Positions 32,593-41,772 of a stretch of 64,000 nucleotides of DNA are shown piece after piece. The stretch is from the NCBI RefSeq assembly GCF_963929015.1, contig NZ_CAWVHE010000003.1, forward strand, positions 186,001 through 250,000, given 5' to 3'. The notes under the pieces are model-generated. The model was not told the DNA's origin, did not search any database, and saw only the letters and a list, made by a program, of their open reading frames with translations. The position numbers and the translations under genes are program-made. Every line of letters begins with the position of its first letter. Position 1 is the first letter of the stretch. Source of the DNA: Merdimonas sp963929015. Lineage in GTDB: Bacteria; Bacillota; Clostridia; Lachnospirales; Lachnospiraceae.

Positions 32593-33681
32593 ATGATATC
32601 TAATCAAATACTTCAAAACACAATTGAAGGATTGAAAGGGATCACACGGATTGATTTCTGCGTGATGGACACGGACGGAAAGGCACTTGCCGGCACATTC
32701 ACGGAGCAGGCGGACTATGAAAAAGAAGTCGTATCTTTTGTAGAATCTCCGGCAGAAAGCCAGGTGGTACAGGGATGTCAGTTCTTTAAAATCTTTGATG
32801 AACATCAGCTGGAGTATGTCCTGATGGCAAAGGGAGAAAGTGACGATGTATATATGGTGGGAAAGATTGCCGCCTTTCAGATTCAGAATCTCCTGATCGC
32901 TTATAAAGAGAGATTTGACAAAGATAATTTTATCAAAAATCTTCTGCTGGACAACCTGCTTTTAGTGGACATTTATAACCGTGCCAAAAAATTACATATT
33001 GACACAGAAGTCAGACGTGTTATCTTTATTATTGAGACAAAGCACGAAAAAGACAGCAATACATTAGAAAATGTCAGAGGTATGCTGGGCGGAAGATCCA
33101 GAGATTTCGTGACTGCGGTGGATGAAAAGAATATTATCGTCGTAAAAGAACTGGAGCCGTCAGACGGTTATCCGGAGATTGAAAAGACGGCGCAGAATCT
33201 GTATTCCATGTTGAAAGAGGAAGAAGGAGAAGAGGTTCTGATCGCTTACGGCACCATTGTAGGCGATATAAAAGAAGTCTCCAAGTCATACAAAGAAGCG
33301 AAACTGGCGTTGGACGTAGGCAAGATCTTTGCGGGGGAGAAAAATGTCATTGCCTTTAGTGCTTTGGGAATCGGCCGGCTGATCTATCAGCTTCCGATCC
33401 CGCTCTGTAAGATGTTTATACGCGAGATTTTCGAGGGAAAATCACCAGATGATTTCGATGAAGAGACATTGACTACGATCAATAAATTCTTCGAGAATAA
33501 TCTGAACGTGTCAGAAACATCGAGACAACTGTACATTCACAGAAACACGCTTGTGTATCGTTTGGACAAGCTCCAGAAAAGTACGGGGCTTGATCTTCGT
33601 GTGTTCGAAGATGCGATTACATTTAAGATCGCTCTGATGGTCGTGAAGTACATGAAGTACATGGAGTCGATGGAGTATTGA
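32593..33681 (+). CDS. CdaR/PucR-type transcriptional regulator
   Basis: A 362-aa protein. The N-terminal ~130 residues form a diacid-recognition-like sensing domain (ITRIDFCVMDTDGKALAGTF ... YMVGKIAAFQIQNLLIAYKE). A GGDEF-like middle domain follows (RRVIFIIETK ... IAYGTIVGDIKEVSKSYKEA). The C-terminal PucR-type helix-turn-helix is KFFENNLNVSETSRQLYIHRNTLVYRLDKLQKSTGLDLR. It lies 16 bp upstream of ftsE and is probably in the same transcript, hinting at control of cell-envelope genes, although this family more often controls sugar-acid or purine catabolism. Confidence 0.85.
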   Translation: MISNQILQNTIEGLKGITRIDFCVMDTDGKALAGTFTEQADYEKEVVSFVESPAESQVVQGCQFFKIFDEHQLEYVLMAKGESDDVYMVGKIAAFQIQNLLIAYKERFDKDNFIKNLLLDNLLLVDIYNRAKKLHIDTEVRRVIFIIETKHEKDSNTLENVRGMLGGRSRDFVTAVDEKNIIVVKELEPSDGYPEIEKTAQNLYSMLKEEEGEEVLIAYGTIVGDIKEVSKSYKEAKLALDVGKIFAGEKNVIAFSALGIGRLIYQLPIPLCKMFIREIFEGKSPDDFDEETLTTINKFFENNLNVSETSRQLYIHRNTLVYRLDKLQKSTGLDLRVFEDAITFKIALMVVKYMKYMESMEY

Positions 33682-33697
33682 TAACCAGGAGGAAAGT

Positions 33698-34384
33698 ATG
33701 ATTGAATTAAAAGAAGTAACGAAAGAGTACTCAAAAGGGGTTGCAGCCCTGAACGGCGTCAATCTGAAGGTCGAACAGGGAGAATTTGTATTCATCGTAG
33801 GAGACAGTGGATCCGGAAAATCAACGCTGATCCGTCTGATCTTAAAAGAACTGGAGCCTACGTCAGGAAAGATTATTGTGAATGGTCAGGATCTTAGCAG
33901 ATTAAAGCATCGCAAGATCCCGATGTACCGCAGAGGCATCGGTGTGGTATTTCAGGATTTCCGTCTTCTGAAAGACCGGAATATCTATGAAAATATTGCC
34001 TTTGCACAGAGAGTTACAGAAAAACCATCCAGGGTCATTAAGAAAAAAGTGCCTGCGGCGCTTTCTCTTGTAGGCCTTGCACAGAAATACAAGTCATTTC
34101 CAAAAGAGCTGTCAGGGGGAGAACAGCAGAGAGTTGCTATCGCCAGAGCCATTGTAAATGAGCCTGCGATCCTGCTGGCTGACGAGCCGACCGGTAACCT
34201 GGATCCGACAAACTCATGGGAAATCATGAAACTTTTGGAGGAAGCCAATAACCGTGGAACGACGGTTCTGGTCGTTACACATAACCAGGAGATCGTAAAC
34301 GAAATGCAAAAGCGCGTTGTTACAATGAAAAAGGGAGTTATTGTAAACGACGAGAAAAAAGGTGGGTATAATAATGAGAATTAG
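33698..34384 (+). CDS. ftsE: Cell-division ATP-binding protein FtsE
   Basis: A 228-aa ABC ATPase. Walker A is GDSGSGKST, Q-loop VFQDFRLL, signature LSGGEQQRVAIARA, Walker B ILLADEPTGNLD, H-loop VTHNQE. With FtsX it couples ATP hydrolysis to activation of septal peptidoglycan hydrolases. The start follows AGGAGGAAAGT. It overlaps ftsX by 11 bp. The downstream M23 protein is the likely hydrolase partner. Confidence 0.98.
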   Translation: MIELKEVTKEYSKGVAALNGVNLKVEQGEFVFIVGDSGSGKSTLIRLILKELEPTSGKIIVNGQDLSRLKHRKIPMYRRGIGVVFQDFRLLKDRNIYENIAFAQRVTEKPSRVIKKKVPAALSLVGLAQKYKSFPKELSGGEQQRVAIARAIVNEPAILLADEPTGNLDPTNSWEIMKLLEEANNRGTTVLVVTHNQEIVNEMQKRVVTMKKGVIVNDEKKGGYNNEN

Positions 34385-35282
34385 TACAGTTGGGTATTCG
34401 ATGAAACAAGGGGTAAAGAACATCGGAAGAAATAAGTTGTTCTCCATTGCTTCCATCGCGACGATGGCGGCGTGTATTTTTCTCTTCGGCCTGTTTTATT
34501 CCATTGTAGTCAATTTTAATTACATTGTGGAAAAGGCAGAAGAAGGGGTGGCGATCACAGTCCTTTTTGAAGAGGATGCCACAGAAGAGCAGAAAGAAGA
34601 AATCGGAGAAGAGCTGGAACAGGCGGACGGTGTGCTGGAAGTGAATTATGTCAGCGCCGAAGAAGCCTGGGATCAGTTCCAGGAAGAGTATTTTGGAGAT
34701 AACGCAGAGCTTGCGGAAGGGTTTCAGACCGACAATCCGCTGGCCAATTCAGATAACTATGAAGTTTATATGGCGGATGTTTCCAAACAGTCAGATGTAG
34801 TAAAGTTTGCGGAAAGCCTGGACGGAGTGCGGAAAGTTAACCGTTCGGATGTGGTGGCAAAAACACTGACCAGCGTGAACCGCCTGGTGGGATATGTGTC
34901 CATCGCGATCATCGCAATCCTGCTGGCTGTATCGGTATTCCTGATCAGCAACACGGTCACCATGGGTATTACGGTGCGCCGGGAAGAGATCGCGATCATG
35001 AAATATATCGGAGCAAAGGACAGTTTTGTCCGGGCGCCCTTTGTGATAGAGGGTCTTCTGATCGGTGTGGTCGGAGCGCTGATTCCGCTGGCGCTATTGT
35101 ATTTTATGTATGACAAGGCAGTGGCTTATGTGATGACAAGATTCAGCCTTTTGAATAATATCATTGATTTCCTGCCGGTGGTTACGATTTACCGGACGCT
35201 GCTTCCGATCGGTATTGTGCTGGGCGTGGGCATCGGATTTGTAGGAAGTTTCTTTACCATTCGTAAGCACCTTAGAGTATAA
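34374..35282 (+). CDS. ftsX: Cell-division permease-like protein FtsX
   Basis: A 302-aa membrane protein. TM1 is at about residues 20-45, followed by an extracellular loop of about 120 residues (VAITVLFEEDATEEQKEEIG onwards, the FtsX ECD). Three C-terminal TM helices carry the conserved ISNTVTMGITVRREEIAIMKYIGA motif and GALIPLALLYF. The start is ATG 34374 after AAAGGTGGG; the frame is open four codons earlier from GTG. It partners FtsE, and the extracellular loop should contact the coiled-coil M23 protein encoded next. Confidence 0.97.
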   Translation: MRISTVGYSMKQGVKNIGRNKLFSIASIATMAACIFLFGLFYSIVVNFNYIVEKAEEGVAITVLFEEDATEEQKEEIGEELEQADGVLEVNYVSAEEAWDQFQEEYFGDNAELAEGFQTDNPLANSDNYEVYMADVSKQSDVVKFAESLDGVRKVNRSDVVAKTLTSVNRLVGYVSIAIIAILLAVSVFLISNTVTMGITVRREEIAIMKYIGAKDSFVRAPFVIEGLLIGVVGALIPLALLYFMYDKAVAYVMTRFSLLNNIIDFLPVVTIYRTLLPIGIVLGVGIGFVGSFFTIRKHLRV

Positions 35283-35320
35283 TCAAAGTATACAAAGTAT
35301 AATTAAAAAGGGGGATACAT

Positions 35321-36463
35321 ATGATACATAGAAAGCGAATCATCAGCCTGGTGTTGACGGCTGTTATGTGTCTGGGGCTGGGGCTTCAGGTCAACGCATC
35401 AGAGATCAGCGAGACCAAAGAAAAGGCAGCACAGCTTGAGAATCAAAAGAAAGCGGCAGAGAATGAAAAGAATTCTCTGGCAGCGCAGCTTGAGAAGATC
35501 GCGGGGGAGATGGAAGATCTTCAGGGTCAGATCGAAGAAAAGGAAATGGAGCTGTTCGCCAAGGAAGAAGAACTGTCACAGGCTAAGGTGGAAGAAAACG
35601 AGCAGTATCAGGACATGAAGAAGCGGATCAAGTATATGTACGAGAATGGTAACGCTCAGTTCATTGAGATCCTTCTGGAGTCCAAGACGATCGGAGATTT
35701 TCTGAACAAGGCCGAGTACATCAGCACGATTTCTGAATATGACAGAGATATGCTGGAACAGTTCCAGGAGATTGTAAAAGCGGTAGAAAAGCAGGAAGCA
35801 GAGATCCGTGACGAATATGAAGAGATGGGTGACATGCAGGATGAACTGATCGCAAAACAGGATCAGGTGTCCAAACTGGTTACCCAAAAAGAAGCAGAGA
35901 TCAGCAGCCTGGGAAGTCAGCTGGATGACACCAATAAGAAACTTGCCCAGCTGGAAGAGGCGGCAGCAGAGGCACAGCGCAAGCAGGCAGAAGCAGCTGC
36001 ATCACAGCAGGCACAGTCTTCGGCCGGCAGCGGTTATAAACCTGGCGGCGCAGGAGCGGCCGTTGTCAGCGGCAATGGCACTTTTACCCATCCGTGTCCT
36101 GGATATACTTATATTTCCAGTTATTTCGGATATCGGGAACAGCCACTGGCAGGAGCCAGCACCAATCATAAGGGAATGGATTTCGCGGCTCCACAGGGGA
36201 CTCCGATCTACGCGGCGGCTTCCGGAACAGTTGTATCCGCGGCATACAGTGGAAATGCCGGAAATATGATCACCATCAGCCATGGAAACGGATTGTCCAC
36301 GATTTACATGCACTGCTATCAGATGTATGTTTCAGCAGGCCAGACAGTAAGCAAAGGTCAGAATATTGCCAGCGTGGGAACCACAGGTAATTCTACCGGA
36401 CCGCATCTTCATTTCCAGGTGAACTTAAATGGAGTGCCGACTAATCCGATGAATTATCTGTAG
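35321..36463 (+). CDS. Coiled-coil M23 (LytM) peptidoglycan endopeptidase, EnvC/CwlO-like
   Basis: A 380-aa secreted protein. A signal peptide (cleavage near VNA-SEIS) precedes a long coiled coil from about residue 30 to 220 (ENQKKAAENEKNSLAAQLEK...). An Ala/Gln/Gly-rich linker leads to a C-terminal M23 domain with zinc ligands in HKGMDFAAPQGTP (H, D) and GPHLHFQV (H-x-H), plus the catalytic HGNG...MHC strand. It is the likely FtsEX-controlled hydrolase, like CwlO in Bacillus or EnvC/PcsB-type activators. Here the zinc site appears complete, so it is probably an active enzyme. Confidence 0.93.
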   Translation: MIHRKRIISLVLTAVMCLGLGLQVNASEISETKEKAAQLENQKKAAENEKNSLAAQLEKIAGEMEDLQGQIEEKEMELFAKEEELSQAKVEENEQYQDMKKRIKYMYENGNAQFIEILLESKTIGDFLNKAEYISTISEYDRDMLEQFQEIVKAVEKQEAEIRDEYEEMGDMQDELIAKQDQVSKLVTQKEAEISSLGSQLDDTNKKLAQLEEAAAEAQRKQAEAAASQQAQSSAGSGYKPGGAGAAVVSGNGTFTHPCPGYTYISSYFGYREQPLAGASTNHKGMDFAAPQGTPIYAAASGTVVSAAYSGNAGNMITISHGNGLSTIYMHCYQMYVSAGQTVSKGQNIASVGTTGNSTGPHLHFQVNLNGVPTNPMNYL

Positions 36464-36504
36464 AAGGTGACAGTGGTCAATGAATCAGGAACAGGAAGAA
36501 AGAA

Positions 36505-37665
36505 ATGAGATTAAGGAAATCTTTTTTACAGGGGGCGCTTTTTGGCGCCCTCGTTGTATTATCAGGAACAGGAATGATATCTTGCGGGATCAGACTTTTT
36601 GGTGATGATCCCACCGGGGAAAAGGTGGAGACGTTAAAGAAACTGATCAATGAAAAATATATGGGGGAAATAGAGGAAGACGCCCTGGAAGAAGGCCTCT
36701 ATAAAGGGTATGTCCAGGGGCTTGACGATCCTTACTCTGTTTATTATGACGAGGGAGAGACAAAGGAGCTCTATGAGACCACGGAAGGAGAATACAGTGG
36801 GATCGGCGCGGTCTTAAGCCAGGATCTGGACAGCGGGGTGATCACGCTGGTTCAGATTTATGAGGATTCTCCGGCGGATAAAGCCGGCCTTCGGGATGAT
36901 GATATTCTGACCAGGGTAGGTGAGATGGAAGTGACCGGCATGGATCTTTCGGAACTTGTGACCTATATCAAAGGGGAAAAGGGAACGGAGGTAGAACTGA
37001 CGGTACTGCGGGGAGAAAAACCGCAGGAGATTACGGTGACGGCTGTCCGTGATACTGTGGAGGCGCAGACAGTAGAATACGAAATGCTGGAAGATCAGAT
37101 TGGATATCTTGCGGTCAGCGAGTTTGATTCGGTTACCAGTGATCAGTACGAAGAGGCTCTGGAAGCGTTGTCCAGCCAGGGGATGGAAGGTCTTGTGGTG
37201 GACCTTCGGAATAATCCGGGAGGCAATCTTGATACGGTCTGCGATATGCTGGATCTGGTGCTGCCGGAAGGAACTATCGTATATATGGAGGATAAAGAAG
37301 GCAATCGGCAGACCTATTCTTCAGATGAAGAACATCAGCTGGATGTGCCAATGGCAGTGCTGGTCAATGGAAACAGCGCCAGCGCTTCCGAGATTTATGC
37401 CGGAGCGATCCAGGATTATGGAATTGGAACGATTGTTGGTACGAAGACTTACGGAAAAGGCGTCGTTCAGCAGATTTTTGATCTGGGAGACGGCACCAGC
37501 GTGAAACTTACGGTTGCAGAATACTTCACACCGAAGGGAAGGAGCATCAACGGAGAAGGGGTGACGCCGGATCTGGAAGTGGAATATGAGCCGGATGAAA
37601 AGGATCCGGAAGCGGATAATCAGCTGGAGACGGCGACGGAGGCGGTAAAACAGGCAGTGGAATAA
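36505..37665 (+). CDS. Carboxy-terminal processing peptidase (S41, CtpA/CtpB-like)
   Basis: A 386-aa serine peptidase with an N-terminal hydrophobic segment ending in MISC (possible lipobox), then a PDZ domain (about residues 95-180: GVITLVQIYEDSPADKAGLRDDDILTRVG). The S41 domain has the catalytic Ser in VNGNSASASEIYAG and Lys in GTKTYGKGVVQ, preceded by GLVVDLRNNPGGNL. It acts outside the membrane, trimming C-termini of secreted or membrane proteins. It is placed 41 bp after the M23 gene in the ftsEX cluster. CtpA-type enzymes often degrade cell-wall hydrolases, which fits, though this is inference. Confidence 0.95.
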   Translation: MRLRKSFLQGALFGALVVLSGTGMISCGIRLFGDDPTGEKVETLKKLINEKYMGEIEEDALEEGLYKGYVQGLDDPYSVYYDEGETKELYETTEGEYSGIGAVLSQDLDSGVITLVQIYEDSPADKAGLRDDDILTRVGEMEVTGMDLSELVTYIKGEKGTEVELTVLRGEKPQEITVTAVRDTVEAQTVEYEMLEDQIGYLAVSEFDSVTSDQYEEALEALSSQGMEGLVVDLRNNPGGNLDTVCDMLDLVLPEGTIVYMEDKEGNRQTYSSDEEHQLDVPMAVLVNGNSASASEIYAGAIQDYGIGTIVGTKTYGKGVVQQIFDLGDGTSVKLTVAEYFTPKGRSINGEGVTPDLEVEYEPDEKDPEADNQLETATEAVKQAVE

Positions 37666-37761
37666 GCCAGGCCGCTCTGCGGGTTCTGAATTAAACCTTT
37701 TCTTTTTCGGCCGGCCTATGGTAAAATAAAAACACAACTGTTTCAGGAAAGGAAAGCGAAT

Positions 37762-39060
37762 ATGACGATATTAATCCAAAACGGTCATGTGATCGATCCG
37801 CTGACAGGGCGGAATGAAGTGTGTGATGTTCTGGTGCGGGATGGAAAGATCCAGAAGATAGGGACCGGTCTTCCGGAAGAGGCGGAACAGGTCCTGGACG
37901 CTTCCGGGTGCTATGTCATGCCGGGACTGATCGATCTCCATGTACATTTCCGGGATCCAGGCCTGGAGTACAAGGAAACCCTGGAAACCGGGGGAAGGGC
38001 GGCTGCCCGCGGCGGCGTCACCACAGTCTGCGCCATGCCCAATACCAGACCGGTGATCGACACGGCGGAAAAGGTGGCGGATGTACACGCCAGAGCAAAG
38101 AAGGAGGCCCTGGTCCATGTGATCCAGATCGGCGCCGTGACCAGAGGACAGGAAGGAAAAGAACTGGCCGATATTGCAGGAATGGCAAGGGAAGGATGCC
38201 ACGCGATCAGTGAGGACGGGAAGTCCGTGATGAACGCTTCCCTGTACCGGAAGGGCATGCGGGAGGCAAAAGCAAACGGTCTGGCCGTATTTGCCCACTG
38301 CGAGGACATTACCATGGTGGAAGGCGGCGTGATGAACGCGGACGAAAACGCGGCGCGCCTGGGTCTGAAGGGAATCACCAATTCCGTAGAAGATGTGATC
38401 GTGGCAAGAGACATCCTGCTGGCAAAGGAGACCGGAGTGCGGCTGCATCTGTGCCACTGTTCTACTGCGGACAGCGTGGAGATGATCCGGCTGGCCAAAG
38501 AAGAAGGACTGCCGGTGACAGGCGAGGTGTGCCCGCATCATTTCACCCTGAGCGCGGACGATATCAGGGAAAATGACGGAAATTATAAAATGAATCCCCC
38601 GCTTCGAAGCAAAGCGGATGTGGAGGCGCTGAAAAAAGGTCTCAAAGAAGGCATCATGGACGTGATTTCCACAGATCATGCGCCTCACAGCGAGGAAGAA
38701 AAGAATCAGCCCATGGAGAAAGCGCCCTTTGGCATCGTGGGACTGGAGACTTCCGCAGCGCTTACCTATACGGAACTGGTAAAACCGGGGATTTTAAGTA
38801 TCATGGATATGGCGGAAAAAATGAGCCTGAATCCCGCGAAAATCCTGGGATTATCAGACCGCGGAAGCATTTCCGAAGGGAAACGGGCGGATCTGGTGGT
38901 ATTTGATCCGAACCGGGAGTACCGGATCGATAAGACGACATTTTTATCAAAAGGCAAAAATACGCCGTTTGACGGACGGAAAGTGACCGGAGATATCAAA
39001 TATACGCTGGTGGACGGCAAAATCGTATACGAAAATCAGGCATTGACAGGAGGAAACTAA
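37762..39060 (+). CDS. pyrC: Dihydroorotase
   Basis: A 432-aa type I dihydroorotase (amidohydrolase) that closes carbamoyl-aspartate to dihydroorotate. Metal ligands are in DLHVHFRDPG, followed by the YKETLETG segment. His ligands are in FAHCED and HLCHCST, the substrate loop is KMNPPLRS, and the catalytic Asp is in VISTDHAPHS. First gene of the pyrimidine cluster. The gap upstream has an extended -10-like TGGTAAAAT but no clear -35. The ribosome binding site is AGGAAAGG. It ends 1 bp before pyrF. Confidence 0.97.
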   Translation: MTILIQNGHVIDPLTGRNEVCDVLVRDGKIQKIGTGLPEEAEQVLDASGCYVMPGLIDLHVHFRDPGLEYKETLETGGRAAARGGVTTVCAMPNTRPVIDTAEKVADVHARAKKEALVHVIQIGAVTRGQEGKELADIAGMAREGCHAISEDGKSVMNASLYRKGMREAKANGLAVFAHCEDITMVEGGVMNADENAARLGLKGITNSVEDVIVARDILLAKETGVRLHLCHCSTADSVEMIRLAKEEGLPVTGEVCPHHFTLSADDIRENDGNYKMNPPLRSKADVEALKKGLKEGIMDVISTDHAPHSEEEKNQPMEKAPFGIVGLETSAALTYTELVKPGILSIMDMAEKMSLNPAKILGLSDRGSISEGKRADLVVFDPNREYRIDKTTFLSKGKNTPFDGRKVTGDIKYTLVDGKIVYENQALTGGN

Positions 39061-39061
39061 A

Positions 39062-39979
39062 GTGATCAATCAGTTGACAGCAAAGATTAAAAAGACAGGA
39101 GCGCCGATCGTGGTGGGGCTGGACCCCATGCTGAACTATGTGCCGCAGCACATTCAGAAAAAAGCATTTGCAGAATTTGGAGAGACACTGGAAGGAGCGG
39201 CAGAGGCCATCTGGCAGTTTAACAAAGAGATCGTGGACAAGACTTATGACCTGATCCCGGCGGTAAAGCCCCAGATTGCCATGTACGAGCAGTTCGGACT
39301 TCCCGGGCTTGCCGCATTTAAGAAGACCGTAGATTACTGTAAGGAAAAAGGCCTGGTGGTGATCGGCGATATCAAGCGCGGAGACATCGGCTCCACTTCC
39401 GCAGCCTACGCAGTAGGCCATATCGGAAAAGTACAGGTGGGAAGCAGATCCTACGCGCCGTTTGACGAAGACTTTGTGACCGTCAATCCGTATCTTGGCT
39501 CCGACGGTATCAACCCCTTCCTGGACGTGTGCAGAGAAGAGAAAAAAGGCATCTTCGTCCTGGTAAAAACCTCCAATCCGTCCAGCGGAGAATTTCAGGA
39601 CCGGCTCATCGACGGCCGTCCGCTCTATGAACTGGTGGGCGAAAAAGTGGCACAGTGGGGCGAGAGCCTGATGGGCGAAGAATACAGCTATGTAGGAGCC
39701 GTTGTCGGCGCAACCTATCCGGAGATGGGAAAAGTATTGAGAAAGATCATGCCCAAAGCCTACATTCTGGTGCCGGGCTACGGCGCCCAGGGCGGCAAAG
39801 GCAAGGACCTGGTACACTTCTTCAACGAAGACGGTCTGGGGGCGATCGTCAACTCCTCCCGCGGCATCATAGCAGCCTATAAACAGGAAACATACGCAAA
39901 ATACGGCGAAGAGAACTTCGCAGATGCGTCCCGCGCAGCGGTAGAAGATATGATCGCGGATATCCGCAGCGCGTTATAA
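39062..39979 (+). CDS. pyrF: Orotidine 5'-phosphate decarboxylase, type 2
   Basis: A 305-aa enzyme making UMP from OMP. The length and the GDIKRGDIGSTSAAYA catalytic motif mark the long (type 2, PyrF subfamily 2) form common in Clostridia. The GTG start at 39062 follows AGGAGGAAACTAAA. The codon use of the 3' third is noticeably richer in GC-ending codons (CGTCAACTCCTCCCGCGGC region) than the 5' part. The interspersed repeat element begins 3 bp after the stop. Confidence 0.96.
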   Translation: MINQLTAKIKKTGAPIVVGLDPMLNYVPQHIQKKAFAEFGETLEGAAEAIWQFNKEIVDKTYDLIPAVKPQIAMYEQFGLPGLAAFKKTVDYCKEKGLVVIGDIKRGDIGSTSAAYAVGHIGKVQVGSRSYAPFDEDFVTVNPYLGSDGINPFLDVCREEKKGIFVLVKTSNPSSGEFQDRLIDGRPLYELVGEKVAQWGESLMGEEYSYVGAVVGATYPEMGKVLRKIMPKAYILVPGYGAQGGKGKDLVHFFNEDGLGAIVNSSRGIIAAYKQETYAKYGEENFADASRAAVEDMIADIRSAL

Positions 39980-39981
39980 CA

Positions 39982-40058
39982 GGACGTAGACAAATGCAAA
40001 AGGTCTACGTCCCAAATTGCAAATCAGGGTGTCCCAAATTGAATTTCAGGGTGTACCC
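39982..40058. repeat. Interspersed element copy 2: hairpin plus two 22-bp repeats, inside the pyr operon
   Basis: A hairpin GGACGTAGAC (39982-39991) / GTCTACGTCC (40003-40012) is followed by two imperfect 22-bp repeats beginning CCCAAATTG at 40011 and 40033, each ending CAGGGTGT. The same components in the opposite orientation occur at 21272-21351. It separates pyrF from pyrK by 97 bp without an evident terminator T-run. Confidence 0.85.
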
Positions 40059-40076
40059 GAAAGGAGAAAATCGTAC

Positions 40077-40868
40077 ATGAAGAAGAAGGAACAGGCGTTG
40101 GTGATTTCGCAGGAAATGCTTGCCGACGGGATTTTTAGTATGTGGATCCGCACAGATGCGGCAAATGCGGCGAAGCCGGGGCAGTTTTTGTCTATGTACA
40201 CGGATGATGGAACAAAGCTTTTGCCCAGGCCGATCAGTATCTGTGAGATTGACAGGGACGGGGAAGCGCTGCGAATGGTATACCGTGTCACCGGCCCGGA
40301 GACGGGGACGGAGCAGTTTTCCCGTTTGCAGGCGGGGGATAAGATCGAGATTGTTGGCCCGCTGGGAAATGGATTCCCGCTGGAAAAAGCCGCCGGTAAA
40401 CGGGCGATGCTGATGGGCGGCGGGATTGGCGTTCCGCCGATCCTGGAGCTGGCAAAGGAGCTGGCAGGCGAACTGGAACCGGTACAGAAGATGATCGTTG
40501 TCGGATACCGGGACAGCCAGACGTTTCTGAAAGAAGAGTTTGAGCAAAACGGTGCATTGTATCTTTCTACGGAAGATGGCAGTGTGGGGACAAAAGGAAA
40601 TGTGATGGACGCTGTCCGGGAAAATCAGCTGGACGCTGATATTATCTATGCCTGCGGCCCGACGCCGATGCTGCGCGCGATCAAGGCGTATGCCCAGGAA
40701 AATGGTATCGAATGTTATATTTCTCTGGAAGAGCGGATGGCCTGCGGGATCGGCGCATGCCTGGGCTGCGTCTGCAAGAGCAGAGAAAAGGACGAGCACA
40801 GCAACGTGCATAATAAGAGGGTCTGCAAGGACGGCCCGGTATTCCTGGCTTCGGAGGTGGAAATCTGA
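40077..40868 (+). CDS. pyrK: Dihydroorotate dehydrogenase electron-transfer subunit PyrK
   Basis: A 263-aa flavo-iron-sulfur subunit that passes electrons from PyrD to NAD+. The FAD-binding part has LLPRPISICEID and YRVTGPETG-T. The NAD-binding part has MGGGIGVPPILELAKEL and YACGPTPML. The [2Fe-2S] cysteines are in CGIGACLGCVC and VCKDGPVF. The start is ATG 40077 after AAAGGAG; the upstream open frame lies in the repeat element. Stop and pyrD start overlap by 1 base (TGATG). Confidence 0.96.
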   Translation: MKKKEQALVISQEMLADGIFSMWIRTDAANAAKPGQFLSMYTDDGTKLLPRPISICEIDRDGEALRMVYRVTGPETGTEQFSRLQAGDKIEIVGPLGNGFPLEKAAGKRAMLMGGGIGVPPILELAKELAGELEPVQKMIVVGYRDSQTFLKEEFEQNGALYLSTEDGSVGTKGNVMDAVRENQLDADIIYACGPTPMLRAIKAYAQENGIECYISLEERMACGIGACLGCVCKSREKDEHSNVHNKRVCKDGPVFLASEVEI

Positions 40869-41770
40869 TGAATATGAAGATCAACATAGCGGGAGTGGAG
40901 TGGAAAAATCCCGTAACAGTCGCCTCCGGCACGTTCGGATCCGGAGAAGAGTTTTCGGAATTTGTTGACTTGAACCAGCTGGGTGCTGTAACCACCAAGG
41001 GGGTGGCAAATGTTCCCTGGGCCGGCAATCCGACGCCCAGAGTTGCGGAAGTATACGGGGGCATGATGAATGCCATCGGCCTGCAGAATCCGGGGATTGA
41101 TGTTTTCTGCCGCCGGGACATTCCGTTTCTGAAGCAGTTTGATACGAAGATCATCGTCAATGTCTGCGGCCATGCGCCGGAAGAGTATCTGGCGGTGGTG
41201 GAGCGCCTCGCCGACGAGCCCATTGATATGATGGAGATCAATATTTCCTGTCCCAATGTAAATGCAGGTTTCCTGGCTTTTGGGCAGGATGCAAAGCATG
41301 TGGAGGAACTGACCGCCCAGATCAAGAAGATCGCAAAACAGCCCGTGATCATGAAGCTGACGCCTAATGTAACGGATATTACAGAGATCGCGAGAGCGGC
41401 GGAGGCCGGCGGCGCGGATGCGGTTTCACTTATCAACACACTGACCGGCATGAAGATCGACATTCACAGGAGAACCTTTGCCCTGGCAAATAAGACCGGC
41501 GGCGTGTCCGGCCCGGCAGTGCACCCTGTGGCCGTGCGGATGGTCTATCAGACAGCGCAGGCGGTCAAGATCCCGATCATCGGAATGGGCGGCATTTCCA
41601 CAGCAGAAGACGCCATTGAAATGCTTCTGGCAGGAGCTACGGCTGTGGCGGTGGGAACAGCCAACTTCCACAATCCTTCCGCGGCGGCGGACGTTGTGGA
41701 TGGAATTGCGGCTTATATGAAACAATATGGCATAGAAGATGTTCGTGAATTGATTGGAGGGGTCCGTTAG
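40868..41770 (+). CDS. pyrD: Dihydroorotate dehydrogenase, class 1B catalytic subunit
   Basis: A 300-aa FMN barrel. The N-terminal NPVTVASGTFGSG is typical. The catalytic Cys is in INISCPNVNAG (class 1B uses Cys as base), Lys in MKLTPN, FMN/phosphate loops are GGVSGPAVHPVAVR and GMGGISTAEDAIEM, and the C-terminus is AVAVGTANF. It works as a heterotetramer with PyrK. It ends 2 bp before the DUF1538 gene, so the pyrimidine operon appears to continue into it. Confidence 0.97.
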   Translation: MNMKINIAGVEWKNPVTVASGTFGSGEEFSEFVDLNQLGAVTTKGVANVPWAGNPTPRVAEVYGGMMNAIGLQNPGIDVFCRRDIPFLKQFDTKIIVNVCGHAPEEYLAVVERLADEPIDMMEINISCPNVNAGFLAFGQDAKHVEELTAQIKKIAKQPVIMKLTPNVTDITEIARAAEAGGADAVSLINTLTGMKIDIHRRTFALANKTGGVSGPAVHPVAVRMVYQTAQAVKIPIIGMGGISTAEDAIEMLLAGATAVAVGTANFHNPSAAADVVDGIAAYMKQYGIEDVRELIGGVR

Positions 41771-41772
41771 CA

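Noticed and set aside
37666..37761. PyrR-type attenuator before pyrC
   Set aside because: The gap is short, and no PyrR-binding loop or antiterminator/terminator pair could be drawn.
37771..38688. Minus-strand 305-codon open frame opposite pyrC
   Set aside because: A shadow of a gene whose dihydroorotase motifs are unambiguous.
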